From: Bacteroides oleiciplenus YIT 12058 | Lineage (GTDB): Bacteria > Bacteroidota > Bacteroidia > Bacteroidales > Bacteroidaceae | Reading direction: 5' to 3' | Length of the DNA stretch: 64,000 nucleotides | NCBI RefSeq assembly: GCF_000315485.1 | Contig: NZ_JH992940.1 | Span: 893,786-957,785 of the forward strand | Part shown: positions 9,318 to 19,538 of the stretch, piece by piece | How positions within the stretch are numbered: position 1 is the first letter of the stretch | How the letters are laid out: every line of letters begins with the position of its first letter | Notes under the pieces: model-generated | The model's database searches: none | What the model saw: the letters and a program-made list of their open reading frames with translations, nothing else | Told to the model about the DNA's origin: nothing | Position numbers and translations under genes: made by a program

Positions 9318-10745
9318 GTGGCAAGAAATAGAAAAGAGCTTCCCCTACTGGAGAAAGTGACAATAACGGATGTGGCTGCCGAAGGAAAAGCCATCGCAAA
9401 GGTCAATGATTTGGTTATTTTCGTACCTTATGTCGTTCCCGGAGATGTAGTAGACCTGCAAATTAAGAGAAAAAAGCATCATTATGCTGAAGCTGTAGCA
9501 GTGAAGTTCCACGAATATTCTCGTGAAAGAGCTGTCCCATTCTGCCAACACTATGGTATATGCGGCGGTTGTAAATGGCAAGTTCTCCCCTATTCCGAAC
9601 AAATCAAGTACAAGCAAAAGCAGGTGACGGACAACCTTACCCGCATCGGAAAAATAGAACTTCCGGAAATTTCCCCTATCCTTGGTTCAGAGAAGACGCA
9701 GTTTTATAGAAATAAACTGGAGTATACTTTTTCAAACAAACGTTGGCTGACGGAAGAAGAAATAAAACAGAATGTGGTATATGACCAAATGAATGCCGTA
9801 GGTTTCCATATTCCCAACGCTTTCGATAAAGTATTGGCCATAGAAAAGTGCTGGCTACAGGATGACATTTCCAATCGCATCCGCAATGCCGTACGTGATT
9901 ACGCTTACGAGCACAACTATTCATTCATCAACCTACGCACTCAGGAAGGTATGTTGCGCAATATGATTGTACGCACATCTACCACTGGAGAGTTGATGGT
10001 TATCCTCATTGCAAAGATAGAAGAAGAGGAAGAAATGCCACTATTCAAGCAACTCTTGCAATATGTAGCAGATACATTCCCTGAAATCACTTCTCTCCTA
10101 TACATTATTAATAATAAGCGGAACGATACCGTCACTGATCTGGATGTATACACCTTCAAAGGTAAAGACCACATCTTTGAGGAAATGGAAGGGTTACGCT
10201 TCAAAGTAGGTCCCAAATCGTTCTATCAGACTAATTCAGAACAAGCGTATAATCTCTATAAGATAGCACGTGAGTTTGCCGGACTGACTGGGGAGGAACT
10301 GGTATACGACCTTTATACGGGCACGGGAACCATTGCCAACTTCGTTTCCAAACAAGCCCGCCAGGTCATCGGAATCGAATATGTGCCCGAAGCTATTGAA
10401 GATGCAAAGGTAAATGCAGAAATCAACGGAATCAAGAACACGCTGTTTTTTGCCGGTGATATGAAGGATATACTGACGCAGGATTTCATTAATGAATACG
10501 GTCGTCCGGATGTCATCATCACCGATCCCCCACGTGCAGGTATGCACCAGGATGTAGTAGATGTAATCTTATTCGCTGAACCGAAACGCATTGTATATGT
10601 AAGCTGTAACCCTGCAACCCAGGCACGCGACTTGCAATTGCTTGACGTAAAATATAAGGTGAAAGCCGTGCAACCAGTAGATATGTTTCCACACACTCAT
10701 CATGTGGAAAATGTAGTGTTACTGGAATTAAGAAATGAAGACTGA
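9318..10745 (+). CDS. rlmD: 23S rRNA (uracil-C5)-methyltransferase RlmD
   Basis: SAM-dependent rRNA methyltransferase of the RumA/RlmD family, 475 aa from a GTG start. It has an N-terminal TRAM domain (about 10-65), the iron-sulfur cysteines in CQHYGICGGCKWQ (about 76-88), a SAM-binding motif LVYDLYTGTGTI near 335, DPPRAGMH near 405, and the catalytic Cys in YVSCNPATQARD near 430. The target uracil (U1939 or another) cannot be decided from sequence alone, since Bacteroidota have more than one RumA paralogue. The next gene follows after 39 bp and is probably co-transcribed. Confidence 0.9.
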   Translation: MARNRKELPLLEKVTITDVAAEGKAIAKVNDLVIFVPYVVPGDVVDLQIKRKKHHYAEAVAVKFHEYSRERAVPFCQHYGICGGCKWQVLPYSEQIKYKQKQVTDNLTRIGKIELPEISPILGSEKTQFYRNKLEYTFSNKRWLTEEEIKQNVVYDQMNAVGFHIPNAFDKVLAIEKCWLQDDISNRIRNAVRDYAYEHNYSFINLRTQEGMLRNMIVRTSTTGELMVILIAKIEEEEEMPLFKQLLQYVADTFPEITSLLYIINNKRNDTVTDLDVYTFKGKDHIFEEMEGLRFKVGPKSFYQTNSEQAYNLYKIAREFAGLTGEELVYDLYTGTGTIANFVSKQARQVIGIEYVPEAIEDAKVNAEINGIKNTLFFAGDMKDILTQDFINEYGRPDVIITDPPRAGMHQDVVDVILFAEPKRIVYVSCNPATQARDLQLLDVKYKVKAVQPVDMFPHTHHVENVVLLELRNED

Positions 10746-10784
10746 GAATTAATCACTAATCACTAACCATTAATCACCATCAAC

Positions 10785-11702
10785 GTGGCAAGAGGAAAAA
10801 TTGTAGCACGAGCCCGCACTCAATACACGGACTACACAGTTAAAGAGCCAATTGAGCTTATGGAGTTTCTGGCAGCCAAGATGCCGGACGCCAGTCGCAC
10901 CAAACTAAAATCACTGCTCAGCAAGCGAGTGGTATTTGTAGACAGTGTGATAACCACTCAATACAACTTCCCGCTCAAACCGGGTATGAAAGTACAAATC
11001 AGTCGCGATAAGGGCAAGAAGGAGTTTCATAATAAGCTGCTGAAGATTGTATATGAGGATGCGTATATCATTGTAGTGGAAAAGATGCAGGGATTACTAT
11101 CAGTCAGCACCGAACGCCAGAAAGAACGCACTGCCTACCATATCTTAAATGAATACGTGCAACGCTCAAACGGACGTGGCAGTAGTGTTTATATCGTCCA
11201 CCGCCTCGACCGTGATACTTCGGGGTTAATGATGTTTGCCAAAGACGAAAAGACACAGTTTACTTTGCGTGATAACTGGCATGATATTGTGACCGACCGT
11301 CGTTATGTAGCGGTAGTTAACGGAGAAATGGAAAAGAATGCCGGCTGTGTGGTATCCTGGCTTACAGACCGCATGCTTTATGTCTATTCCAGTCCGACAG
11401 ATGACGGAGGACAAAAATCCATTACGCATTACCGCACTATTAAACGTGCTAACGGTTATTCTTTGGTAGAACTGAACCTGGAAACAGGACGCAAGAACCA
11501 AATCCGTGTACATATGCAAGATTTGGGACATCCTATTATTGGTGATGGACGTTATGGTCTGGAAGAAGTAAATCCTATCGGACGCCTGGCGCTACATGCT
11601 TTCAAACTCTGTTTTTATCATCCGGTGACGGGAGAGTTAATGCAGTTTGAGACGCCTTATCCGTCAGATTTCAAGAAGTTGTTTCTAAAGAGAAAAGATT
11701 AA
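10785..11702 (+). CDS. RluA-family rRNA pseudouridine synthase
   Basis: 305 aa from a GTG start (MARGKIVARART). An N-terminal S4-like RNA-binding segment (about 25-90) is followed by the RluA catalytic domain with HRLDRDTSGLMMF (catalytic Asp in HRLDRDTSG, near 148) and the C-terminal signature LETGRKNQIRVHMQ near 230-243, then HPIIGDGRYG. It modifies uridines in rRNA; the position is not deducible. Directly downstream of rlmD, forming a small rRNA-modification unit that ends at the hairpin at 11715-11749. Confidence 0.9.
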   Translation: MARGKIVARARTQYTDYTVKEPIELMEFLAAKMPDASRTKLKSLLSKRVVFVDSVITTQYNFPLKPGMKVQISRDKGKKEFHNKLLKIVYEDAYIIVVEKMQGLLSVSTERQKERTAYHILNEYVQRSNGRGSSVYIVHRLDRDTSGLMMFAKDEKTQFTLRDNWHDIVTDRRYVAVVNGEMEKNAGCVVSWLTDRMLYVYSSPTDDGGQKSITHYRTIKRANGYSLVELNLETGRKNQIRVHMQDLGHPIIGDGRYGLEEVNPIGRLALHAFKLCFYHPVTGELMQFETPYPSDFKKLFLKRKD

Positions 11703-11714
11703 ACGAACATAATA

Positions 11715-11749
11715 AAAACGGGTCACTTTATAAAGTGACCCGTTTTTAT
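11715..11749. terminator. bidirectional terminator
   Basis: Near-perfect palindrome: A-rich tract plus CGGGTCACTTTA, mirrored as TAAAGTGACCCG and T5. It lies between the convergent RluA-type gene (plus) and the lipoprotein genes (minus), and can serve both. Confidence 0.88.
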
Positions 11750-11760
11750 TATATATATGT

Positions 11761-12168
11761 TTATTCCATTTCTAATATAAAATTGAATCCCGGACTATCA
11801 TCCGATATATGAAATGTACCTCGCAACTGGTTTCCTGTTACTCTGACATTGTCCATAAAAGAAGTACCTGCCCTGCCATAATTTAATACAAGATTATTGC
11901 TAAAATCATCTTCCCACCACCATTGAAAACGGTAATACTCATATTGAGCTCCATCATATGAATAATACTGATATTCTTCACCAAATCCATCACCTCCAAA
12001 AGTGAATGTACTGAAAAGAGGTTCACCATTGTCAGCATTCATACCGACATCTCCCGTCCATGCACGACCAATTATTACCGATTCTATACTATATTGATCA
12101 TCGTCATCACATGATGCCAGACTTAAAGTCAACACACATGCAAATATAAAATATAGATATTTCTTCAT
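11761..12168 (-). CDS. small predicted lipoprotein (paralogue of upstream gene)
   Basis: 135 aa. A signal peptide of about 18 residues ends in the lipobox LASC with Cys at 20, followed by the Asp-rich CDDDDQ that in Bacteroides often accompanies export or retention of lipoproteins. The mature part is acidic and rich in Tyr and Trp (YYRFQWWWEDDF) and looks like a small beta barrel or sandwich. Its pattern R-W, Y-x-F, F-x-W-x-W, L-x-L-x-Y, F-x-D/E-N-V-x-V, L-x-G matches the neighbouring 139-aa lipoprotein, so the two are diverged tandem duplicates. No function is recognised. Confidence 0.8.
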   Translation of the reverse strand: MKKYLYFIFACVLTLSLASCDDDDQYSIESVIIGRAWTGDVGMNADNGEPLFSTFTFGGDGFGEEYQYYSYDGAQYEYYRFQWWWEDDFSNNLVLNYGRAGTSFMDNVRVTGNQLRGTFHISDDSPGFNFILEME

Positions 12169-12185
12169 TTCCTTTATGTTTTAAA

Positions 12186-12605
12186 TTAGTTCTTCGTATA
12201 ACTGGCATCTGTCATCATTATAATCTTACCATCCAATTTACCGCTAAGATAATGATCGCGTACCCACACATTCTCAAAGTACTTTACTTTTCCATCAGGA
12301 AAAGTCATCCTCAAAGCCTCTTTACTATTATCCGCCCAGCGCCAGGAAAACTCTCTGTCAACTGTTGTTTTTCCACCCTCATCATACGTTATTGTGAGTT
12401 CCTGACCCTTATTATTATCTTTGAAGAATTTCAGTTGATAAGTGCAAGGCGCTCCCTCATTCGTCTCTGATTCATCCACCCATGTTCTGTCACATAGCTT
12501 TTTATCGCTATTCTCCATAGTATAATAAACATCATCTCCACAAGACGTCAAACCAATAGCAAAGGCACATAGCAGTAATATTTTTCCAACATTCAAAGTT
12601 TTCAT
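12186..12605 (-). CDS. small predicted lipoprotein
   Basis: 139 aa. A signal peptide with lipobox GLTSC (Cys at 22) is followed by GDD. The mature part contains RTWVDESE, YQLKFFKD, REFSWRWADN, LRMTFPDGKVKYFENVWV and LSGKL, which align in order with the downstream lipoprotein. The 17-bp gap between the two suggests one transcript. Upstream, TATTTTTG on the minus strand (12643-12636) is a possible -7 box 31 bp before the start. Function unknown; a small beta-sandwich lipoprotein exposed at the outer or inner membrane is the most that can be said. Confidence 0.8.
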   Translation of the reverse strand: MKTLNVGKILLLCAFAIGLTSCGDDVYYTMENSDKKLCDRTWVDESETNEGAPCTYQLKFFKDNNKGQELTITYDEGGKTTVDREFSWRWADNSKEALRMTFPDGKVKYFENVWVRDHYLSGKLDGKIIMMTDASYTKN

Positions 12606-12663
12606 AATTCATTTCGTTTAGTTAATACCTGTGGACAAAAATACGAAAAGATATTGAGATGTC

Positions 12664-13806
12664 TTAATATTTTGCCTGATATTTCTTGTAGAAGACCAGA
12701 AACAGAATGAAACCCAGCATGGCAAAAGGCACTCCTGCCAGTGCAGGATAGCGGTAACCGCCACTAATAGCCAATCCACCCACATAAGCTCCAATTGCAT
12801 TGCCCAGATTAAATGCCACTTGTACACAAGCTGCCCCCAGCATCTCCCCACCTTTAGCTACACGGATAATCAGTACCTGCTCCGGACTGGAAACTGCAAA
12901 CAAACCTGCCGTGCAAAGACACATCAATAATGCAGATAACCACGGATAAGGAGACAAGAAGAATATCAATAACAACACAATACAAATCATGGCTTGCACG
13001 GTAGTTCCCACTTTCCCAGGAGTATAACGATCAGAAAGACGTCCACTAACCAAGTTTCCTACCACCATACCAAAACCTGCCAATACCATCAATCCGGTAA
13101 TGCTACCAGCACTGAATCCGGACACATCTGTCAGCAACGGATTGATATAGCTATACCAACAAAAAACACCTCCGTTCCCTAATGCTGTCGCACCCAGAAT
13201 AAGCCAAGGCGCAGGCGTTTTCAAAAACCGGAATTGTCCTTTGAATCCTGTATCTTTCAATCCCTCCACATGAGGCACCCATCGCCAGATATAATAAAGG
13301 ATAATCACTCCCCAACAGCCCACCAACAAGAAAGTAACACGCCAGGAAATTGAATTACTCAGTGAAGTGCCCAGCGGAACCCCGAAAAGATTGGCAATAG
13401 TCATTCCCGCTATCATAATCGACACAGCTTCGGAACCTTTTCCTTTATCAGCCAATTTCTCCGCTACAATAGAAGCCACACCGAAGTATGCACCGTGAGG
13501 AAGTCCGGAAATGAAACGTGCCAATAGCAACACCCAATAGTTAGGTGCCATTGCCGCACAGATATTTCCCACCATAATCAGTGCCACCAATGCCAATAAA
13601 ATGTGTTTCAACGGATGTTTACGGGCTAAGATCAAAGCAGGCGCACCCACACAAACGCCCAAAGCATATGCAGAAATAAAATGTCCTGCAACAGGAATAC
13701 TAATACCTAAATCCTTAGCCACATCAGGCAGAATACCCATCATGACAAACTCAGCAATACCCAATCCCAAGGTGCCGAATGCTAATGCAATAAGACTCTT
13801 CTTCAT
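12664..13806 (-). CDS. MFS transporter, AraJ-like drug/sugar exporter
   Basis: 380-aa polytopic membrane protein of the major facilitator superfamily (DHA1, AraJ/CmlA-like). Twelve hydrophobic segments can be counted. The N-terminal region holds GLGIAEFVMMGILPD and the first cytoplasmic-loop region LARKHPLKHIL; motif C-like sequence GMTIANLFGVPLG is seen near 150. Such proteins export sugars, drugs or metabolites by proton antiport; the substrate is not predictable. TACCTTTG on the minus strand (13854-13847) is a candidate -7 promoter box 41 bp upstream. Confidence 0.88.
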   Translation of the reverse strand: MKKSLIALAFGTLGLGIAEFVMMGILPDVAKDLGISIPVAGHFISAYALGVCVGAPALILARKHPLKHILLALVALIMVGNICAAMAPNYWVLLLARFISGLPHGAYFGVASIVAEKLADKGKGSEAVSIMIAGMTIANLFGVPLGTSLSNSISWRVTFLLVGCWGVIILYYIWRWVPHVEGLKDTGFKGQFRFLKTPAPWLILGATALGNGGVFCWYSYINPLLTDVSGFSAGSITGLMVLAGFGMVVGNLVSGRLSDRYTPGKVGTTVQAMICIVLLLIFFLSPYPWLSALLMCLCTAGLFAVSSPEQVLIIRVAKGGEMLGAACVQVAFNLGNAIGAYVGGLAISGGYRYPALAGVPFAMLGFILFLVFYKKYQAKY

Positions 13807-13846
13807 ACCTATTTTTACCTAAAAAACTAATCTTTTTACCGGGGTG

Positions 13847-13854
13847 CAAAGGTA
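13847..13854 (-). promoter_or_regulatory. -7 box of MFS gene
   Basis: TACCTTTG on the minus strand fits TAnnTTTG, 41 bp before the MFS start. No clear -33 box. Confidence 0.45.
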
Positions 13855-13925
13855 GTATTTTTTTTATTCCAGTGATAAACTATTTAAGACTGCATTTTGT
13901 TTTTATACATAAACAGAATATAAAG

Positions 13926-14465
13926 ATGAGAACAATTATTATAAGTATATGTATGGCAATGATGGCAATAGCTGTTCAGGCACAGCAGAAGAGTTTCTAT
14001 GACTTCACAGTCAAGACTATTGATGGAAAAGATATATCACTTTCTACCTTTAAAGGTAAAAAAGTGCTGGTGGTTAATGTTGCTTCCAAATGTGGATTCA
14101 CTCCGCAATACGCCAAGCTCGAAGAATTATATACCAGATATGGGAAAGATAATTTCGTGGTAATTGGCTTTCCTGCCAATAACTTCATGCATCAGGAACC
14201 GGGAAGCAATGAAGAAATCAAGGAATTCTGCACATTGAATTATGGAGTTACATTTCCGATGATGGAAAAGATTTCCGTTAAAGGAAAAGACATTGCCCCC
14301 CTATACAAATGGCTTACTACGAAAAGCGAAAACGGCGTTCAGGATGCAAAAGTCGGTTGGAATTTCCACAAATTCCTGATAGATGAAAACGGAAAGTGGG
14401 TAGCTTCCTATGGATCAACAACCGATCCGCTATCAGAAAAGATAGTAGAATGGATTGAAGAGTAA
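13926..14465 (+). CDS. exported glutathione peroxidase-like (thiol) peroxidase
   Basis: 179 aa from the ATG at 13926 (MRTIIISICMAMMAIAVQA), chosen because it gives a proper signal peptide cleaved after VQAQ; an upstream in-frame ATG at 13872 would spoil it. The mature protein is of the glutathione peroxidase family: NVASKCGFTPQYAKLE has Cys in place of selenocysteine, followed by GFPANNFMHQEPGS with the catalytic Gln-type region and WNFHKFLIDENGKW. Bacteroides lack glutathione, so reduction by thioredoxin-like partners in the periplasm is likely (inference). It converges end to end with the kinase that follows, with no intergenic bases. Confidence 0.92.
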   Translation: MRTIIISICMAMMAIAVQAQQKSFYDFTVKTIDGKDISLSTFKGKKVLVVNVASKCGFTPQYAKLEELYTRYGKDNFVVIGFPANNFMHQEPGSNEEIKEFCTLNYGVTFPMMEKISVKGKDIAPLYKWLTTKSENGVQDAKVGWNFHKFLIDENGKWVASYGSTTDPLSEKIVEWIEE

Positions 14466-16754
14466 TTATTGCATAGCAGACAGAATCACCGTAAAGCGGC
14501 TTCCTTTACCCGGTTCTGAATACAAATCAATCCTTCCTCCTAACTTATCGATAATCACCTTACTTATGGATAAACCCAGACCAGTGCCCTGGGTAAACTC
14601 ATCCTGTTTATAGAAACGGTTGAATATCATTTGATGTTCTTCCTTAGGAATACCTTTACCGGTATCCTCTACATAGATAGAAACCTGACGGGTATCCAGA
14701 TCGTATGCACTTCCTAACTTTATGTATCCGCTCTTTGTAAATTTAATCGCATTGTTCACGAAGTTCCCAATCACCTGGGCCAGACGATTTTTATCTACAT
14801 AAACAACAACATCGTTATCCAGTGTCTCTTTGAGAAAACCTAACTGTTCCGGTACTAAAACTTTATACGTATCAAAATTTTCATCAATAATCTGATTTAC
14901 CCCACACGCAACCAATTCAAAAGTCATAAATCCCGATTCAATGCGCGAAAGCTCCAGTATATCGTTCACAAGGTTCAGCAGGAGATCACTATTCCTGTTG
15001 ATGGAATCGATATAATCACAGCGTTCTTCTTCCGTCAAAGCTTCATCAGCAGCCAATATATTTGAAAAACCTACAATAGCATTCAGCGGTGTGCGTATCT
15101 CATGACTCATATTTGCCAGGAAAGATTGTTTCAGTTCTGCTTTTTCGGCCAACTCTCTTGCTTCTATCAACTCTTGCTCACGATCCTTCACCTCCTGGAT
15201 ATTCAGCATCATACCAAGTAAGCTTAATTCTCCTTTAGCATCTTCTGTTATGCTATAACGAAACTCCCACCATTGGTAACCCTTACCATCAAAATTACAT
15301 TGATATTTTGCCATGCGGGTACCTGCATAATGCAACTTATATTCATTTTTCAGGAAAGTTCTCCTATGCTCCGGCGAAAGAATTTCCAGAAATCCTTCTG
15401 TAGTGAATTTATGAGGCAACAATCCCATTGACTTCCAAAAAGCATCTTCAATCACAAAATACTCATCCACACGCTTCCACACATAAATATTTCCACCGGA
15501 AATAGCCAATGCTAAAGATTCCTTTTCATTCTTCAGTTCATGGAGAGCATTCTTTTTTCTACGTGTTTCACGCCTGTAAATGTATATCAACCATGCGAAC
15601 AGAGCAACAACAGTCATCAGCAAAATGCTTCCCACCCACAGGCTCAACGCCTTATATCGCTCATAAAAGGGCTGGTTCAGTATTTCACAATCGGAAGGAA
15701 GTAAAGAAACATCCAGGTTATCGTTTCGAAGAGCCTTCCAGTCTACTACATATGTTTTCTTGCTTTCCTGTATAGACATATCAGAGGGATGCTTACCTTT
15801 CAAAATCTGTATTGCCGCTCCCACTTCATCTTCCACTTGCACATGCAGAGGAGTAAAATATCCCCCTATGAGATTCTCTCCATACCCGACGGCTTCATTT
15901 ATAGCAGAAAAGCTGGAGTTATAAGAGAAGTTACCCACGTTCACAGTTATATAATCCCGTTTCGTCTGCAAATAATGGGAATTATTTACATACCTCCCCA
16001 AATTCCATATAATCCCTGCACTACCTACTGAAGTATCGTGAAAACTTTTAATGGTAACCACAGTAGAGTCTAATCCTGCACGAAATTCCATTTTTTGTTT
16101 CAATGTACGCCTGGGAGGTTCCGGCTCTCCTATATTAGATTCATAGATTTTTATTTTCGTAGTGCTCAACTGCTTTCTTAAATCAGCCTTAATTTGCCTG
16201 TCAAGATACGTCTCCTCTTGCAGCAACATCACTCTTGGTTTCCGTTGGAAAAACCGTTCTATAAACTTTATATTTGTTATATAGTCAGGAGCATCATAAA
16301 ACCCTGTCACATTTGTAAATTGTTTAATTAAATTCCAATTGGGATAATTGACGCCGGCAAATACAACAGGAGTTTCTTTTACGAGTCGGTGTCCGCATTT
16401 CAGCAGTGAGTAAGTTGCCTGATCCTCATTTACAAGAATCACTTCCGGTATCCAATCACCTAAAGAATCAAGTTGCAGGTACATCCAGTCCAGTTCGGCC
16501 TGCTCTTCATAGGTATGACAATCCAGATATAAAGTTTTAATATCAGCATTTATATGGGCTTTCTTAAATTGTCCGGATATCATCTTATTAAAATCGGGAT
16601 ACGCGCTATAAGCTTCTTCAAAAGAATGTATCACCAATACCCGCCTGTCCTCTCCTTTCGGGTTACAAGCAACCAGTAGTTCTATCCCAATAAGGCTACA
16701 AAGAATGAGCCTTATTATAGTATATTTGAATGTATAAACTGAAATAAAGCCCAT
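14466..16754 (-). CDS. sensor histidine kinase with periplasmic ABC-substrate-binding-like domain
   Basis: 762 aa. An N-terminal hydrophobic segment ends in LLVAC (signal or anchor), then a periplasmic domain of about 350 residues resembling the ABC_sub_bind family (VLVIHSFEEAYSAYPDF, PVVFAGVNYPNW, GYFTPLHVQVEDEV). One transmembrane helix lies near 372-392 (WVGSILLMTVVALFAWLIYIY), followed by a PAS-like region (about 410-520), HisKA (NMSHEIRTPLNAIVGF) and HATPase (DTGKGIP, GTGLGLSISK). There is no receiver domain, unlike the related hybrid kinase at 43454-46627. It probably senses a small periplasmic ligand. No response regulator gene is adjacent. Confidence 0.9.
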   Translation of the reverse strand: MGFISVYTFKYTIIRLILCSLIGIELLVACNPKGEDRRVLVIHSFEEAYSAYPDFNKMISGQFKKAHINADIKTLYLDCHTYEEQAELDWMYLQLDSLGDWIPEVILVNEDQATYSLLKCGHRLVKETPVVFAGVNYPNWNLIKQFTNVTGFYDAPDYITNIKFIERFFQRKPRVMLLQEETYLDRQIKADLRKQLSTTKIKIYESNIGEPEPPRRTLKQKMEFRAGLDSTVVTIKSFHDTSVGSAGIIWNLGRYVNNSHYLQTKRDYITVNVGNFSYNSSFSAINEAVGYGENLIGGYFTPLHVQVEDEVGAAIQILKGKHPSDMSIQESKKTYVVDWKALRNDNLDVSLLPSDCEILNQPFYERYKALSLWVGSILLMTVVALFAWLIYIYRRETRRKKNALHELKNEKESLALAISGGNIYVWKRVDEYFVIEDAFWKSMGLLPHKFTTEGFLEILSPEHRRTFLKNEYKLHYAGTRMAKYQCNFDGKGYQWWEFRYSITEDAKGELSLLGMMLNIQEVKDREQELIEARELAEKAELKQSFLANMSHEIRTPLNAIVGFSNILAADEALTEEERCDYIDSINRNSDLLLNLVNDILELSRIESGFMTFELVACGVNQIIDENFDTYKVLVPEQLGFLKETLDNDVVVYVDKNRLAQVIGNFVNNAIKFTKSGYIKLGSAYDLDTRQVSIYVEDTGKGIPKEEHQMIFNRFYKQDEFTQGTGLGLSISKVIIDKLGGRIDLYSEPGKGSRFTVILSAMQ

Positions 16755-16918
16755 CCCCTCTATTATTTATGTTTGCTTTGAATTGAGGGACAAATGTATA
16801 TAATATGATTAATATAGCAAAGCTAAAAGGCATTATTTACTTTGGCAATAATCAATTGCCGCTATGGCGATGCCCAACAACAGCGCATAGCCATTAGCAG
16901 TAATAGACACGTAGCAGA

Positions 16919-18073
<1,155 letters not shown>

Positions 18074-18092
18074 TGCTTACTTTATTTTTCGT

Positions 18093-18188
18093 TTACTTCA
18101 CAAAAATGTCAGAAATCAGTCTCTCATAACCCTGTTCATTGGGTGAAAACATTTTGCCACTTAAATCTTTTGCAAAAATATCGTTCAT
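18093..18188 (-). pseudogene. 31-aa frame resembling the N-terminus of a sugar O-acetyltransferase
   Basis: An ATG-initiated frame encodes 31 residues (MNDIFAKDLSGKMFSPNE, then QGYERLISDIFVK). The pattern DIF-x-KD-x-SG, SPN and YxxLI resembles the first residues of maltose/galactoside O-acetyltransferases of Bacteroidota, as I remember that family, but the hexapeptide body is absent. It lies 19 bp before the aldo/keto reductase and 27 bp after a good -7 box. It may be a gene relic, a leader peptide or a genuine small protein. Confidence 0.35.
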
Positions 18189-18214
18189 ATTTCATTCGTT
18201 TTATTGTTACGGTG

Positions 18215-18222
18215 CAAATCTA
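18215..18222 (-). promoter_or_regulatory. -7 box upstream of aldo/keto reductase unit
   Basis: TAGATTTG on the minus strand fits TAnnTTTG; a TTG-containing stretch lies about 17-20 bp upstream. It would drive the 31-aa frame and the aldo/keto reductase. Confidence 0.5.
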
Positions 18223-18293
18223 CGAGGAATATTTCACAAGAACTTTGCTGTGTGGCTCAAAGAACTTTGTTGAAAGGCTCATAAGCATTTTTA

Positions 18294-18330
18294 CAAAAAA
18301 AGCCCTGCAGCTAAACGCTACAAGGCTTTT
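18294..18330 (-). terminator. terminator of the capsule operon
   Basis: An 11-bp stem (18301-18311 with 18320-18330, core AGCC/GGCT) contains two mismatches that become G-U pairs in the minus-strand RNA. It is followed on that strand by a T7 run. It lies about 43 bp past the stop of the last capsule gene. Confidence 0.8.
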
Positions 18331-18372
18331 CATCCCAATTTCTAATACATGGGGGTATTCCGTAGCATCGTA

Positions 18373-19512
18373 CTACTTCTTGCAGCATCGTTTTATTCTT
18401 TCCACAATATAAGCAACATCTTCATCCGTCACCCAAGGACCGGCAGGAATACACAAACCCATATTGAATAAACGTTCAGAAACACCATTAACATAACGGG
18501 GATTGTTCGCATAAACAGGTTGAAGATGCATAGGCTTCCATAAGGGACGGGTCTCAATACCTTGAGCATCCAGTTTCAAGCGAATTTCATCATAATTAGT
18601 ACCGGTCTTATCCGGATCTATCAGAATCGTAGATAACCAGTAATTAGCATTGAAACGATCATCAGGATTAGACTTCAAAGCAATGCCATCCACATCTTCA
18701 AAAGCCTTCGCATAAAGCTCATGGACATGACGGTGATGAGCGATGTGTTCATCCAGAACAGTCATCTGGCCACGGCCAATACCAGCACAGATATTACTCA
18801 TGCGATAATTATAACCAATCTTTTCATGCTGGTAATGAGGATAAGGCTCACGAGCCTGCGTAGCATAAAACATAGTCTGTTTCTTTGACGCTTCATCAGG
18901 AACAATGAGCGCACCGCCACCCGAAGTCGTAATCATCTTATTACCATTGAAAGACAAGACACCGAAAGTGCCGAAAGTACCGCACTTCTGACCCTTGAAT
19001 TCGGAGCCCAAAGCTTCTGCGGCATCTTCCAAGACCGGAATATCATATTTCGATGCAATAGCACAAATCTCATCAATCCTGGCAGGCATACCGTAAAGAT
19101 GAACCGGAAGAATAGCTTTAGGTTTCTTGCCTGTCTTCGCGATTCTGTCCTTGATAGCTTCTTCCAATAAAGCAGGATCCATATTCCAGGTATCCTCTTC
19201 ACTATCGATAAACACAGGAGTTGCCCCCTGATAAGCCACCGGATTGGCAGAAGCACAAAAGGTAAATGACTGGCAGATCACCTCGTCACCAGTACCTACA
19301 CCAAGTTGGATTAATCCCAGATGAATGGCTGCCGTACCTGCAGATAAAGCAACAACTTCCTTATCCTGTCCTACAAAATGTTTCAGTTCTTCTTCGAAAG
19401 CATTCACATTGGGGCCCAAAGGGACTACCCAGTTCGTATCGAAGGCTTCCTTTATAAAATCCTGCTCCTTGCCGCTCATGTGAGCAAGGCAAAGATAAAT
19501 CCTCTTGTCCAT
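18373..19512 (-). CDS. DegT/DnrJ/EryC1 sugar aminotransferase, PglE-like
   Basis: 379-aa PLP-dependent nucleotide-sugar aminotransferase, last gene of the capsule operon. The fold I signature is complete: LSAGTAAIHLGL, the strand with DAAEALGS near 172 and the PLP lysine in SFNGNKMITTSGGG near 190. It would add an amino group to a UDP-4-keto-6-deoxy sugar. The order PglC-like, PglD-like, PglE-like (20749 to 18373) matches the module making and loading UDP-diacetamido-trideoxyhexose (bacillosamine type), so that is the best inference. The required 4,6-dehydratase (PglF type) is not in the window. A terminator follows. Confidence 0.88.
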   Translation of the reverse strand: MDKRIYLCLAHMSGKEQDFIKEAFDTNWVVPLGPNVNAFEEELKHFVGQDKEVVALSAGTAAIHLGLIQLGVGTGDEVICQSFTFCASANPVAYQGATPVFIDSEEDTWNMDPALLEEAIKDRIAKTGKKPKAILPVHLYGMPARIDEICAIASKYDIPVLEDAAEALGSEFKGQKCGTFGTFGVLSFNGNKMITTSGGGALIVPDEASKKQTMFYATQAREPYPHYQHEKIGYNYRMSNICAGIGRGQMTVLDEHIAHHRHVHELYAKAFEDVDGIALKSNPDDRFNANYWLSTILIDPDKTGTNYDEIRLKLDAQGIETRPLWKPMHLQPVYANNPRYVNGVSERLFNMGLCIPAGPWVTDEDVAYIVERIKRCCKK

Positions 19513-19538
19513 TGAAGTATATGATTAAAAGAAAACGA

